Source: Sycobia sp. Sy_11
Taxonomy: Eukaryota > Arthropoda > Insecta > Hymenoptera > Epichrysomallidae
DNA length: 64,000 bases
Assembly: GCA_018907035.1 (NCBI GenBank)
Contig: JACCIC010000187.1
Location: forward strand, 434,001-498,000
Reading direction: 5' to 3'
Of the stretch, positions 37,235-48,555 are shown in pieces (the first letter of the stretch is position 1; each line of letters opens with the position of its first letter). The notes below the pieces were generated by a model that had not been told where the DNA came from, made no database searches, and saw nothing but the letters and a program-made list of their open reading frames with translations. The translations under genes and the position numbers were made by a program.

Positions 37235-37876
37235 CGTACTCGCATACATACACCACACTTCAACAGGCAGTGAGCGAACGAGGATCCGAAACTTCATATC
37301 GGACCGACAGGTCTTCTTCTGACGCGTCTATCCCAAACGGCTCAATTTGATGGGCGAGGAACGGGCCGGCTGACATCTTCTCGTAAAGATAAAAAGAGGG
37401 TTTATAGTTCTCCGTAGCTCGTTTATTTTTCAGTTTATCTGCGAGACAAGTGGGACAGGCAACGTCGGCGTGAAGCGCGTGTATATGCGAGTTTATACAG
37501 TTTGTACTGAAAAAAACTATTGTCGATAAAAACAAATGACATTTTGCAGGAATTTCAGAAAATAACGACAAATCTTTAATGTGCTTAAACTTTGAGAGGA
37601 GTTGGTATATAGCAAACAGTTAGATGTGGAACGTGTATTTCAGAACTTTTATAACAATCTATAGTGCTTCATAAACTATCAATTATCAACATTGTTATAT
37701 AAGAAAATTATTTCGTTGATCCATACAAATGAGATCTGAGCAATTGGCTATTATTAATCCTTTCAAATTAACTCGTTAAAATATCTGGCCAGAGCTTTGG
37801 TTTGATTTTCTGACGTAACCGAGCACAATCCGTAAAAAAAAGATGACTGTGTACGATGTATCGCGAAAGTGTATAG

Positions 37877-37881
<5 letters not shown>

Positions 37882-37957
<76 letters not shown>
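37882..37957. repeat. Compound (AT)n-(GT)n-(AT)n microsatellite
   Basis: Three abutting dinucleotide runs without spacers. Confidence 0.97.
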
Positions 37958-38670
37958 GCCGCTATGACGACTTGTCAGTTTCGACGTCACACTGTCCAAA
38001 TTAATTCAATCAATCGCACTTCGTTGTCAAATGAAAGCCGTTGGATCAGTATGCTTCCAGACACTGAAGTATAACAGAATAAATCACAGTTTGTAATTTT
38101 AAGTGGGTGAAAATAAATTCCATTCATTTATCCCTGATATTATGTTCTCGAAGTTGTCAATTTTCCAAACTTCTTCACAATATTAAAATTGTCTCTATGA
38201 TATATTCAGGCAGAGACATTAAACTCATTTGCAGTTCGCATTCGACATCAGATCAAAGTTCTAGAATTCTTTCCTTAATCTTTAAAAATGGGCATAAAAT
38301 TCGACTCATTGCTAAAATGCGTCAATATTTAGCTTGCGCCAATTCAAATAATTGTTGGATAAACATGAGGAAGAACACACTTACATATTTCTATTCAATA
38401 AATACACCTTTGTAATTGAAAAAGAAAGACGACCACTTTATTCTCTTCTGAACGAAAGCATTACCCTTACAAATTTTCCGCAATCACCTTGTATTTCCAA
38501 TCCCTCCCCTTTGACGCCATCCGACGCCCACGACGATCCGACTTTGTCTTTGAAAGTCAAAGATAAGAAAAAAAGGGGAAAAAATCAGAGAAGACAGCGA
38601 TATCGGAGGATCGAATAATAAACAAGAAAAGGGCCGCGGCGTTGTGACGTCGCGCAAGATCCACGACCCG

Positions 38671-38671
<1 letters not shown>

Positions 38672-38720
<49 letters not shown>
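38672..38720. repeat. (AT)n microsatellite
   Basis: AT run with one TTAT slip, followed by a T-run. Confidence 0.95.
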
Positions 38721-38721
<1 letters not shown>

Positions 38722-38732
38722 TTTTTTTCAGG

Positions 38733-38861
38733 ACTTTGCGAAATTTACTGTTGACGAACGCGCATAAAACTTGTCACGCGGCCTTACATTGCGCAATCGC
38801 CGAAAAGAACGGAGGATGGTTCCTCGCTTTCAACGCGATAAGACGCGTTACTTTGTGTGCG

Positions 38862-38863
<2 letters not shown>
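38733..38863 (+). other. Exon-like segment after a strong acceptor-like site
   Basis: An (AT)n tract and TTTTTTTTTTCAG form a very acceptor-like junction. One plus frame then reads NLLLTNAHKTCHAALHCAIA before running into the next (AT)n. With no donor and a repeat on both sides, this is probably coincidental. Confidence 0.15.

Positions 38864-38912
<49 letters not shown>
38864..38912. repeat. (AT)n microsatellite
   Basis: About 24 units, 145 bp from the previous tract. Confidence 0.96.
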
Positions 38913-38915
<3 letters not shown>

Positions 38916-39737
38916 AGAGGATTGACTCGCGAGAATAAAGGTAGAAAGCGTCTATGTATACGTACATTTTTACGCGCCTGTTCATCATAAGGATATTACA
39001 ATTTTACGTTACGTGGTACACATTGAACAATAGCAGAGACAAGTGTTTCTTTTTTTTTTGTATATTTTATAGGCTGAGAAATGCTTTTAGAAGGCCTGAA
39101 ATCGGCTTGAACAGTTAACCTCAAAATACATGTTGGACATTTTATTAAACGAATAAATTTATCCGAGCGAAATACTCGCCGAAATATCAATTATCATTCA
39201 TTAGAAACACCAGTACGTATATTTACATACATTCAGATTAGTACATATACATACTAATGTTATGATTAGACGGAGGTTCCCGCGTAATATTTGTATGAGA
39301 GACAATTATGATAAGAAAGAGTAGCTTTTCTTCCATAATAACGGAAAATGCAAGGGATGAGCAAGATAAGTAAAGAAAAAATGGTGTTTTTCACTATTCC
39401 ACTTGCAGAGAAAAAAAAGCAATTATTTGCTAATTAATTAAAATAAGAATTAATTCACCTTCTTTGCGGATGAATTCTCAGGATTTCTTCACGGTCGTTT
39501 ATATGCAAGGATGACTCGCGCATATACGCGCGACAGGCGGAAAAAACTATATCCGATCGTGCAATGTTCGCCATACGTAATCTGGTTTTTCCCCTCCCGG
39601 GCGAGACGATCGTGCAACGCCCGGGTCAAGCGCAATTTATATATACCGTTTTCTTTCATTCGCGTTCTATTTAATTCCATACGCAACTTCTCTATAGAGT
39701 TTCTCTCTGCCTCCACTTGCTCCTTTTTTCGTTCAAT

Positions 39738-39741
<4 letters not shown>

Positions 39742-39782
<41 letters not shown>

Positions 39783-39796
39783 CAATTTAAAAATTC

Positions 39797-39834
<38 letters not shown>
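39742..39834. repeat. Paired (AT)n tracts
   Basis: Two AT runs of about 38 and 36 bp separated by only about 19 bp of unique sequence. Confidence 0.96.
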
Positions 39835-39836
<2 letters not shown>

Positions 39837-40065
39837 ATGCGCTTGCCGCCTTTCCTACCCTCGCAGATTACTCTTATCTCCGCGCTATCTTTATTATATA
39901 TTTTCCTATCGAAACCACTCAGCTATCCCCCTCCCCTTTCGTATCTCGCTCGCTCTCTTTTTATTATCGTTTCTCCGCCTTATTCTCGCTCGCGATGCGC
40001 GGCAACGCTGAGATCTCCTGTTCTTCCGTTCTCGCTCCGCTCGATAAGATCGGCGAAACTCCATG

Positions 40066-40067
<2 letters not shown>

Positions 40068-40112
<45 letters not shown>
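40068..40112. repeat. (AT)n microsatellite
   Basis: About 21 units. Confidence 0.96.
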
Positions 40113-40114
<2 letters not shown>

Positions 40115-40324
40115 TATACACGTATAGACACATCCACTGCTCGATAGGATCTTCGCACTTCTCGGACGATTAATTTCCGGATTTTTCGAAATAGAACCCC
40201 CACCCCGCAGCCTTTTTGGATCCCCCCCCTGGGCGTCTGCGCACGCGCACGCGCTTGAACATGGTCCGCGCGTTTTTAACAGAGCGCGCTCGCTAAGCTT
40301 AGCGTGTTTGAGCCAACCGCCCTG

Positions 40325-40327
<3 letters not shown>

Positions 40328-40380
<53 letters not shown>
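40328..40380. repeat. (AT)n microsatellite
   Basis: About 26 uninterrupted units, among the longest AT tracts here. Confidence 0.97.
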
Positions 40381-40382
<2 letters not shown>

Positions 40383-40616
40383 GTATGTGTAGGCACGTAT
40401 ATATACGCACGATCGTCTAATGGATCGGACGAGAGAGGCGCGGTGGCCGCATCTCCCGCAAGCCGTTTATCATCGGCGCCACCCTCTCTCCTCTCGCTCA
40501 CTCGGCCTTCTCTTGTTGGGGATCCGATGTATAATATAGCATGGAACATCGGGCGAAAGCTGGACGCTGCCGCGTGGGCCGATGCTATATAAATGCGTTC
40601 GCTCTCTCTCTCCCTC

Positions 40617-40690
40617 TATATATATATATATAAATGCCAGTTTGGTGATAAGGGGACATGCATGCCCGTATGTATCGTAGTAAGTACCAC

Positions 40691-40744
<54 letters not shown>
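40617..40744. repeat. Two (AT)n tracts
   Basis: A short AT run (to about 40632) and a roughly 50-bp run from about 40694. Confidence 0.95.
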
Positions 40745-40745
<1 letters not shown>

Positions 40746-43118
40746 CGACGAGCATATCCGCCGCAATGCAGAAAGCGACGAAAGCTCGTTCTGAAAAGCT
40801 GGCATATATAAGCGTAGCCATATACGTAGAGTGACGTGTCCTATACTCAATGGCCGTGGATTTGTTTTGTTCTCGTTTTGTACGCTATGCATAGAGTTCC
40901 GGAACAACAGAGAGGAACGATGGTTGCTGAAAAATGAAATAAAGTACGCGTGAACTGGCGACCTTGAATAAGAATCGCGATTTTTATCGAAGATTCGAGT
41001 CATTGATTCGTCCTCCATATAAAAAGTATAAACCGTCGAAATCGTCGCCGATTTCCCCGGTCCACTGGGATCCGTTCATTGTGCACAAACGATCATGATT
41101 TTTGGTAAGCGCTCGAGCAACTCGCCGTGATCTTGAAAAATCTTCGTTCCCGCGCGGAACGTTCGGTACGAAATTTTCACTTCTACTCTTTTGCATATAC
41201 GCTAACTGTTCGAGGTCTATACTGTTGATACGCGCTGCTCAAACGTTTCGAACAACGCGTACTTCCGAGGTCTTCGAACGGCCCCGAGCAATTCGATCGG
41301 CACGAGAAATTTTTCAGGTCGGCTCGATTCGAAAATCCGTTGCAATCCAGTGGCGCACGGAACAATTTCCAGCCCTAATTAATACGGAATCTGGACTAAA
41401 TCTGCGTATTGTTAACTACGGCAGCAGTGACAGCTTCTGTAATTCTAGTGCAATAAACTGTTCGTTAACCGGTGTATATATATAGATATATATCTATAGT
41501 GTATATTTATAGTGTATATAGATTTCGATCGTGGCGAAAAAGAAAACATACTGCGCGATTAATGGAACGAGACTTTGTAAGATCGGTGGACGTTGACTAT
41601 GGTAAATTTATCGCGAAATTTCAATTTATAGTTTCAGATCGCGTGTGAACGGTTAAAACATTTTGGTGTCTAAATCATAAGTCATCTACTTCGTATGTTC
41701 CAAAAAAAAAATCTAAAATTTCAAATGCTTATCTGCGTCGGGCAGTATTCTGAGTAAAAGTATGACACCCGTTAATTTTCGATGGAGCAAATAGAAATTC
41801 GCTGTGCAAAAACATCATTGAAAATCGTTCCGTACGTCCTGACACGTAGAACCTCTTGGCGACTTCGTACGAACAAGCTAATACGGCACTTGATAAAGTT
41901 TATATTGAACATCCATTACTCCGGGAAGAAAGCTACCGAAAGCTCGCGCGGTTCAAATGCATTATTTTTGTTCTATTTTTTGCTCGCTCGTAAATCTTCC
42001 CGAAGAGCGTCACGCGCTGTTTTATTGACCTTGCACGGGCGGGACGAGTACGCACTTTCCCGTGTATTTATCTAATTTACCGAGAAAATCTCTTGAAATA
42101 ACAGGACGCTCAGTTTGCGAAGCACTCGCGTGCGTTTTTTGCCACGACCGAAGCTCGCGTACGAACGCGAGTTCGGGGTAAAGGGACTGCCGGCGCGACG
42201 GGAGTGAAAAAATAAATAATATTGCGCTTTTCGAATTTCTCGGGATAACTTCGACAAACATATGATTCGAGCCGTTCGGGGAAGTTTAATGCGAGGTCAA
42301 TATTGACATTTTCCCACCTCCCGTTTCGCGTATATTCGCACGTGTTTACGTAATAAAAAATTACGCGTGGAACAGATGGATGGAATTCGTCTGTAATGGT
42401 GTTTTTCAACGAATTCATTTCTATTACTCATATATACTCGCAAATTCGTCTAATTCAACTTGAAGCTAGTTTATGAGAGAAAAGCAAAAGTTTAATCGAG
42501 TATGTTCGTTTTAAATTTTCGAAAATTGTGTTCTATCAAAGTCCAGATGCTTGGATCTAATTAATGTAAAAATATAAACATACTCGATTAAACTATAAGA
42601 TTCGTTTAAATGAACGACGTAACAATTACAAGATAGTACGATCAGGAATTCATTTTTCAATAACTTTTTTGAGTTTTTCTTTTCATATTATTACATCTTC
42701 AATATTATACGTATTATAAATAATCAAAACCACTAAATTCAAAATTCATTGTATGCAAATGCCGTTAAAATAAAAAATATTTTTTCGTTTCATACATTTT
42801 TTTTGTTTATATGTTTATAAGAGCTAAAGAAGGTCTTATAATGAATAAATATATTTTGGATTGCGCGTATTAATTTGATTAAAAAAGGTGTAATCCGTTT
42901 CATACCCGGATCGCGCAACGAGAGCGCCATTCGTTAAAATCGCGACCGAAATGGCGCAAAAACATGACCGAAGATCGATTAAGACTCTTGCCCTGAAATA
43001 AAGACCAGCTGTCGAGGGTAATATAATCGAAGGGGGCCAATGTCAAATTACGGGATAATCCTTCGAACAGTGCCAAAAGCCGGGAGTGACGCCCGAAATC
43101 GCGAACAGGAATTACAGT
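40745..43118. other. Non-coding stretch
   Basis: Chance frames at 41.1-41.5 kb on the plus strand; the only structured feature is the 18-bp inverted repeat at 42.5 kb. Confidence 0.45.
42489..42594. repeat. Perfect 18-bp inverted repeat, 70-bp spacer
   Basis: AGTTTAATCGAGTATGTT at 42489-42506 recurs as its exact reverse complement at 42577-42594. The arms are not simple-sequence. The spacer contains the palindrome AATTTTCGAAAATT (42513-42526). It could be a small foldback transposon remnant or a transcribed hairpin. No gene lies nearby. Confidence 0.75.
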
Positions 43119-43123
43119 CGCGC

Positions 43124-43154
<31 letters not shown>

Positions 43155-43155
43155 G
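43119..43155. repeat. (CG)n-(CA)n tract
   Basis: CG with one TG break, then CA run. Confidence 0.93.
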
Positions 43156-43688
43156 AGGGAGGGTCGAAAGTTAAAAGCTCGCGCGGTCAATTAGCCGGAT
43201 AAGAAATGACTCCTGGCGGCGCGGCCGATGGTCGTTAAAGCGTGGCACATCGCTGGCTGGTTCGGAGAGCAGAACGCGCGACGCGCTCGATTTCCTCGGA
43301 AGCGGGCGGACCTTCCCCCCCCCCTCTCCCGGAACGAACCAGCTCCGGTGGCTTCCACTTGGATCGCAGGCGCGACCGCAAAAAAGGCCCCCGTCGCGAT
43401 CTCCTTTTCTCCCATCTCGCCGTCGTTGGGCGATTTAACGAAAGGAGAAAAAAAACTCGCGCTCTAGAACCTTTCGTCGAAGCATGCGCCTATGTATATA
43501 TAAATGAGTACGCGCGCACGTACCTTTACGTATATACGTCGCCGTTTCCGTTCTCGCACTTTACCCCCCCTTCTCGACACTCGAGCGCACTCCCCTCTTC
43601 GCGCATGCCGCCGTCCCTTTTCGTTTCCTCGTCTCTCGCGCGCTCTTTCTCTCTTTCTGTGTGTCCCCGCGTACTACATCCACTTGTG

Positions 43689-43719
43689 CGCGCGTGTGTG
43701 TGTATATATATATATATAT
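43689..43719. repeat. (CG)n-(TG)n-(TA)n tract
   Basis: Three short alternating runs in series. Confidence 0.9.
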
Positions 43720-44077
43720 GACGCGGGAAGGCTCGAGGACGATTCGCACGCGACTCGTCCGTCCGTGAAAGCCGTATTCTCTCAGGCGCGAATCGCGTCT
43801 ATATATGTATAAAATATATACACGCACGCATGCACTGAGTGTCCGCGTGCCTATGGCTTTCGCGATGCCATTTTAAAAGGGCTTTTTCACGCACTTGATG
43901 TGCGATGCGAGAGCATCGAAGCAAGCGAGTAATTATTTATATATATATATGCATTATAGGATGTAGACGCCGATGCACGCGCGACCAACCATTCAATCAA
44001 AAAATAAATATTTTGCCTTTACAAATAACGAAGCTTTCTTCACAAATTCAATGCCAAGGTTCAAGGATCCGATTTCA

Positions 44078-44099
44078 ACGTCAAATTTATTTGACGTCA
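44078..44099. promoter_or_regulatory. Palindrome overlapping a CRE-like TGACGTCA
   Basis: ACGTCAAATTTATTTGACGT is a near-continuous palindrome (two 9-bp arms, 2-bp centre). The last bases form TGACGTCA, the canonical CREB/ATF site (44092-44099). Function is unproven; no promoter is recognised next to it. Confidence 0.3.
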
Positions 44100-44507
44100 T
44101 ATATTTTAATCGACATAATTTTCATGCAGATTTCATGCAGAAATTCAGTTTTCAAATTTCTTTTAGAATGCTTTCTGCGATTCGTGTATGATTTTGTACG
44201 ATGCCAAATTTATTTCTAATATCCTTGGATTTAATCAATTTCGCCTTACCTCAACATAATTTAAAATCAGATTTCAGATCGTTTTAATTTTGACAGGATT
44301 TTAAGTGATTTCATAAACGGTTTGACATGCATGTAAATTATTATAGCGAGATTATATGCGGTATCAGATTATTATTGATTTCATAACGAATCGTTAGCCT
44401 GCAACAGCTCCCGCGTGGAGTGGGAAGACTGTACGAGCTGATTTCGCAAGTTTAGGAATCTCGATATGCATAAGTAACGATTCGATAACGGATCTGGAAT
44501 ACGAAAG

Positions 44508-44509
<2 letters not shown>

Positions 44510-44563
<54 letters not shown>

Positions 44564-44635
44564 GTATGTATATATCTATGTATGTATGTATGTATGTATG
44601 TATGTATGTATGTATGTATGTATGTATGTATATAT
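44510..44635. repeat. Compound (AT)n-(TATG)n array
   Basis: About 40 bp of AT, an interrupted part, then about 13 TATG units; the longest compound array in the window. Confidence 0.97.
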
Positions 44636-45079
44636 TGCACAAAATTTACACAAAAACGAAAGATGCGATCGCGTATAATCGATTTAATTTTAGAAAATGA
44701 AGTTGTAGACTCGAGACGCGAATTTACGGTTTTCTCGAATTAATCCGCATACGATCCTCCGTTATTCGGCTTCGCCTCGCCAATGAGAGCTTGATTTATA
44801 TTAATAGGCTATGACTCGCTGAACCTGCTGGCCGGTTATCGATTTTCTTTCGATACGCATCGGCACGCGCGCGCCGATCTGCTCTCGATTCCTTATTGGC
44901 AAAACTGATGATTGGAGGTTAGGATTTCGACAGTTTTTTTATACTCTCCCTCTCTCTCCCTCTCTCTCTCTCCTTCTTCGTTTTATACGTTTGTTATTTC
45001 TTGTTTTGTTTTATTTTTTTAACCATACGAGTAAACATGGAGTCTCTTTTTCTCCATTATTTTGGAGAGAAAAGTGGCA

Positions 45080-45110
45080 TATGTGTGTGTGTGTGTGTGT
45101 GTGTGTGTAT
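45080..45110. repeat. (TG)n microsatellite
   Basis: Uninterrupted TG run. Confidence 0.95.
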
Positions 45111-45208
45111 GCGTGTATAAAAGTTACTGGCTCCGATGACCGCGCGAGTGTCCGAGCTTCATTTCCTCTCCCAACTTATATAGGGCGCGCCGTAAATCCC
45201 CTCCATTA

Positions 45209-45340
45209 AATATATATATAGATATGTGTATATATATATATATAAATATATATATAGATATGTGTATGTATGTATACATGTAAAGTATATCCCACAATAT
45301 ATATATATATAGATATGTGTATGTATGTATACATGTAAAG
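45209..45340. repeat. Tandem duplication built on AT-rich units
   Basis: A roughly 39-bp unit (AT run, AGATATGTGTATGTATG, then TATACATGTAAAGT) occurs at about 45249-45287 and again at about 45300-45340. A partial earlier copy carries ATAGATATGTGTA near 45220. Confidence 0.85.
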
Positions 45341-45394
45341 TCGACGGCTGGTATTCGGCGCGAACCGATCTAGATTCTCCGACTTTTTCTCGCC

Positions 45395-45742
45395 ATGTGG
45401 GCAAGTTCATATATAGTTGCGCGGCGAGACGCGGAGCTCTATTTTAGAGATACGCGCGGCCGTAAACTAGAGCAGTTTCCGCGGGCTGGGCGAAAAATTT
45501 CCTGGTCGGCACTACGGGAAGACGAAGAAGAAGAGGAGGAGGAGAAGGATAGGAGGAGAAGGAGGATAAGGAAGAAGAAGAAGGAGCAGCAGCAGCCGCA
45601 GCGGGAGAAGGCGCAGGAAAGCCCGATGGAAAAGAAAACCGGTCCCTCTCCTCCCCCCCCCCTCCCGGCCTCAAGCTCGTTTCTCGCGCGCTTTGCACCA
45701 CCGCCCCATACGAGACCGAGGCGTAATTCCATTAAGCTCTAG
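45395..45742 (+). CDS. Candidate 115-codon ORF with charged low-complexity core
   Basis: An ATG-initiated frame (G at -3) with a normal-looking first 40 residues (MWASSYIVARRDAELYFRD...), then an acidic run (about 43-50), a basic run (about 52-62), QQQ, a Pro-rich segment and a basic tail ending in NSIKL. The GAA/GAG/AAG triplet core makes this strand purine-rich and would leave the frame open by chance, so it may be a triplet repeat rather than a gene. No membrane segment. Unrecognised. Confidence 0.3.
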   Translation: MWASSYIVARRDAELYFRDTRGRKLEQFPRAGRKISWSALREDEEEEEEEKDRRRRRIRKKKKEQQQPQREKAQESPMEKKTGPSPPPPLPASSSFLARFAPPPHTRPRRNSIKL

Positions 45743-48050
45743 GGGCCCTAATGGCGGCCGATAAATCACCCGATCGATTGATTCGTCCGCGGGGCCTCGC
45801 CCCGCCGCGATCGTATCGCCGCGCGGGCGCGCGCTCGCTCTCGATACTCGTTTGTATTTTTGTCGCGCTAGCGCTCGCCCGGGCACGTCGGCCGTAAACG
45901 CGCCGGGACGCGGGCCCCGTACACACGTGTACGCGCGCGCACACACACACATACACACACACGCGCGCGCGCAAACATGATTCATTAGATATCCGCCTCG
46001 GGCTCCTATGGGCAAGCGAGCGCACACGGCCACGAATCCCGACGGACACACAGGTAGACAGACGCGCATCGGTCCACGATAACCGAGGTCGGCCCGCGAG
46101 AAAGTCCGCGCGGCCGCGCGCGCGTAGGCAGCGCGAGGTATGTCGCTCGATTACATATCTCCATATGCGCGTTTATATGTACCTGTGTACCACTATGGGA
46201 TACACCTATAGTTCTCCTCCCTCGGCGCGCGCAAGCCTCTCTTTACGTACGAATACGTGGGACGCGGGCGGAAAACTCGCTCTCTAGTCCCCGATCGGGC
46301 CGGCATCGGCGGCGAAAGGATACGTCGACAATCGAGTAAGCGAACGTCAACTTGTTTATAAAGTTCGCGTTCATTCAAAGAAGTTCAAGTGCCGCTACCT
46401 AATCTTCGCGCGTGCGTGCGTGCGCGCGCGTGTGTGTACATATCAAAATTAAGAAAATTCACGTTATGGATAAGTGAATAATTCAATGATAACGAATGCC
46501 ATTACAGTTTTTCTAAATAAATAATGTTTGATAACGTTTTGCGTTCGACAGGGCTCCTCGTCGGGGCAAAAAATAAGCGTAACAAGTCAATACTGGCAAG
46601 TAAGCCAGGATGACATTTCGTATGGAACGCGATATAATACAAGTGTAAATAAATACGAAAGAGTTATTAAATATATTAGACCTATGCAATGAAATTATTA
46701 AACAATTTAAGAGTCTTATAATAATTTTATATGTTATATTTTATATGTATTCAATGGCCTATTTATACTATTTTTTTCACAAGGAATCAATAGCATATTA
46801 GATAAAAAGTAACAATATATTTGTAAGAAGTCAAGAATTTTGTATAAATAAGGAAATCTAGATGAATTCAATTATTGAATGCGTCTACATCAAACACAAA
46901 CACCTTTCTTACTGGAAATAACGTCGGTATCGACAGTACCACTCGTAGAATAAAAGAAAAAGTAAACTACCGACTGAAAGCACACCTTCTAGGATATAAT
47001 ATCAGTCTGAAAGTTGAGTTATCGCGTCAAGTATCAATTGAAAATATAACCTGGCATTAATAATTGAGGATAGTTATACCCTGAGTATAATGTTCGATAA
47101 ATACAGATAAAACTAGTCGATAACAAGAGGGTCATTTGTTTAAATTCCTGAAGTTTTCTCTAACTCACAGAGACTTTTATAATATACCTAAGTAGAACGC
47201 ATGCTTACGTAAGTCTTACTAAAGGCCCTCTAAACTAATGAAGTTTGAGTATTAAATTTTGGGACCATTGCATATTTCGATTTATTAGCTAGGTTTCGTC
47301 AAAGATATACTTTACAACATACTTGAAATGATGTTTTTTTTTTTTATTGAAAGGGTATGAAGGAACATAATATTAATTTAATACTACGCTTTTTTTTATC
47401 ATTTTTAAAATCTATAATTTAACAGGAACAAAAATTTTTTGTTCTTGAGGCCGTATAACGCCAGGATCTATTCCGATACAATTAAAACATAAAAATCATA
47501 TAAATTAAATTTGTAATTTAATAATTTTTAATTCTATTATAATGAAAATCTGAAAAAAACAGAAGTTTATGGTTTACCGGAAGAATATTTTATTTTTTTG
47601 TTTTATATTATTTATTTATGTTGGCAAAGAATGGGACTAATAATAAGCAATATATGCCTGTGATGTCTTTGCAAATAAATGTTTGTATATAAATAAAACA
47701 CAATAATTTTTATTGAGGTGCTAGTCAATCGTCTGAGAACGTCGTTTGATTTTGACGTGTCACCGAAAGATCACCTCTAGTTTCTTGATCATCTCCAATT
47801 TAATTAATGTCATTTTTTAGTTATTAATACAAAAAAAATGTACGAAAATAGGACTGAGTATGAATTTGGTCAAATATTTGCTCGACAGGGGCAGTGGAAG
47901 GGGAAGCTGCACAGACGCTCTCTTTCGACATAGTAAGAGAGCATTCGAATAAAGTACAGCTTCCTCCTTGCTAGAGTACTGAGATTTCAATAAATTAGAA
48001 AGAACGGATTATTCGTTGAAAGTTTCGGAGTGATTTTTTCATAATATAGT
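45743..48050. other. GC-rich patch then AT-rich non-coding DNA
   Basis: 45.75-46.4 kb is CpG-rich with CG/CA tracts near 45.93 and 46.41 kb. The rest is AT-rich, without coding signal, and contains the hairpin at 47.9 kb. Confidence 0.45.
47902..47964. repeat. Two-segment hairpin
   Basis: Two perfect 8-bp stems nest: GGAAGCTG (47902-47909) pairs with CAGCTTCC (47957-47964), and GCTCTCTT (47917-47924) pairs with AAGAGAGC (47935-47942) around a 10-nt loop. The stems are separated by an asymmetric internal loop (7 versus 14 nt). The size resembles a small structured RNA, but the large internal loop is unlike a standard microRNA precursor. Confidence 0.5.
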
Positions 48051-48097
48051 GATAAAGTTTCATAATTACTCTGCAAAACAGTTTACATTCATAATTC

Positions 48098-48436
48098 ATG
48101 CGTCACATCTCATTTTCATACTCGATCGCAGAGAGACGGAGAGAGAGAGAGCCAGGCATCCAGTACACGCATATAATGAAACCAACGACGATTCGTTCTC
48201 CGAGCCTATCCGACGGCGCGCACGGCCCCCTTGTTTTTCAGCTCGTTCCGAGGGCGCGTTTTTTTTTGCCCCTCGAACTCCTCGACGCCCTCCCTCCCCC
48301 CGACGCATCGGCTCTGCTTTTTAAGCGCTTCGTTTCGTTGATGTGCTTGCGGTCTAACCCACACCCTCCCCCTCCCCCCTACGGCTTCGCCTTGTTTTAC
48401 TCGGACTCGTTAAAATCCGCGGAGCTTTTAAACTGA
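48098..48436 (+). CDS. Candidate 112-codon ORF, weak
   Basis: An ATG-initiated frame crosses a GC-rich block, with a second ATG at 48176 (A at -3). The C-terminal half is hydrophobic/Pro-rich (FQLVPRARFFLPLELLDALP, then HPPPPPYGFALFY). Codon choice looks ordinary, but other frames are open too and no transcription signals were found. Confidence 0.2.
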   Translation: MRHISFSYSIAERRREREPGIQYTHIMKPTTIRSPSLSDGAHGPLVFQLVPRARFFLPLELLDALPPPDASALLFKRFVSLMCLRSNPHPPPPPYGFALFYSDSLKSAELLN

Positions 48437-48512
48437 ATTTCAGCGTGCGCGTGGCAATATTGTTTTTGGCGCGCCTGGGGGAAATTTATAGAGGGCGTTA
48501 ATTAAGGCTCGC

Positions 48513-48517
<5 letters not shown>

Positions 48518-48555
<38 letters not shown>
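48518..48555. repeat. (GA)n microsatellite
   Basis: GA run ending in TAGAG. Confidence 0.95.

Larger units (their letters stand above)
35160..37880. other. Non-coding stretch dense in microsatellites
   Basis: Six long tandem tracts (listed separately). One minus-strand frame at 37260-37571 reads HADVACPTCLADKLKN and EPFGIDASEEDLSVRYEV with ordinary composition but no splice or start support. Confidence 0.4.
43156..44509. other. GC-rich patch then AT-rich DNA
   Basis: A CpG-rich patch (43.19-43.45 kb) with open frames on both strands, a pyrimidine-rich part at 43.55-43.67 kb, then AT-rich DNA. A strong minus donor-like GAG|GTAAGGCG near 44.25 kb has stops in all frames just upstream, so it does not mark a coding exon. 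Confidence 0.4.

Noticed and set aside
36688..37350. Long plus-strand ORF with Tyr-Ile, Leu-Ser and Tyr-Ile runs
   Set aside because: It is (AT)n and (CT)n read as codons; dinucleotide repeats have no stop in these frames. The same applies to many ORFs around 7.6, 18.0, 21.3, 34.3, 39.7, 40.3, 50.5 and 62.9 kb.
44244..44260. Minus-strand splice donor GAG|GTAAGGCG
   Set aside because: All three frames upstream contain stops within a few codons, so it does not end a coding exon; it might belong to a non-coding transcript.
47902..47964. Canonical microRNA precursor
   Set aside because: The internal loop is large and asymmetric and I recognise no known insect mature microRNA sequence.
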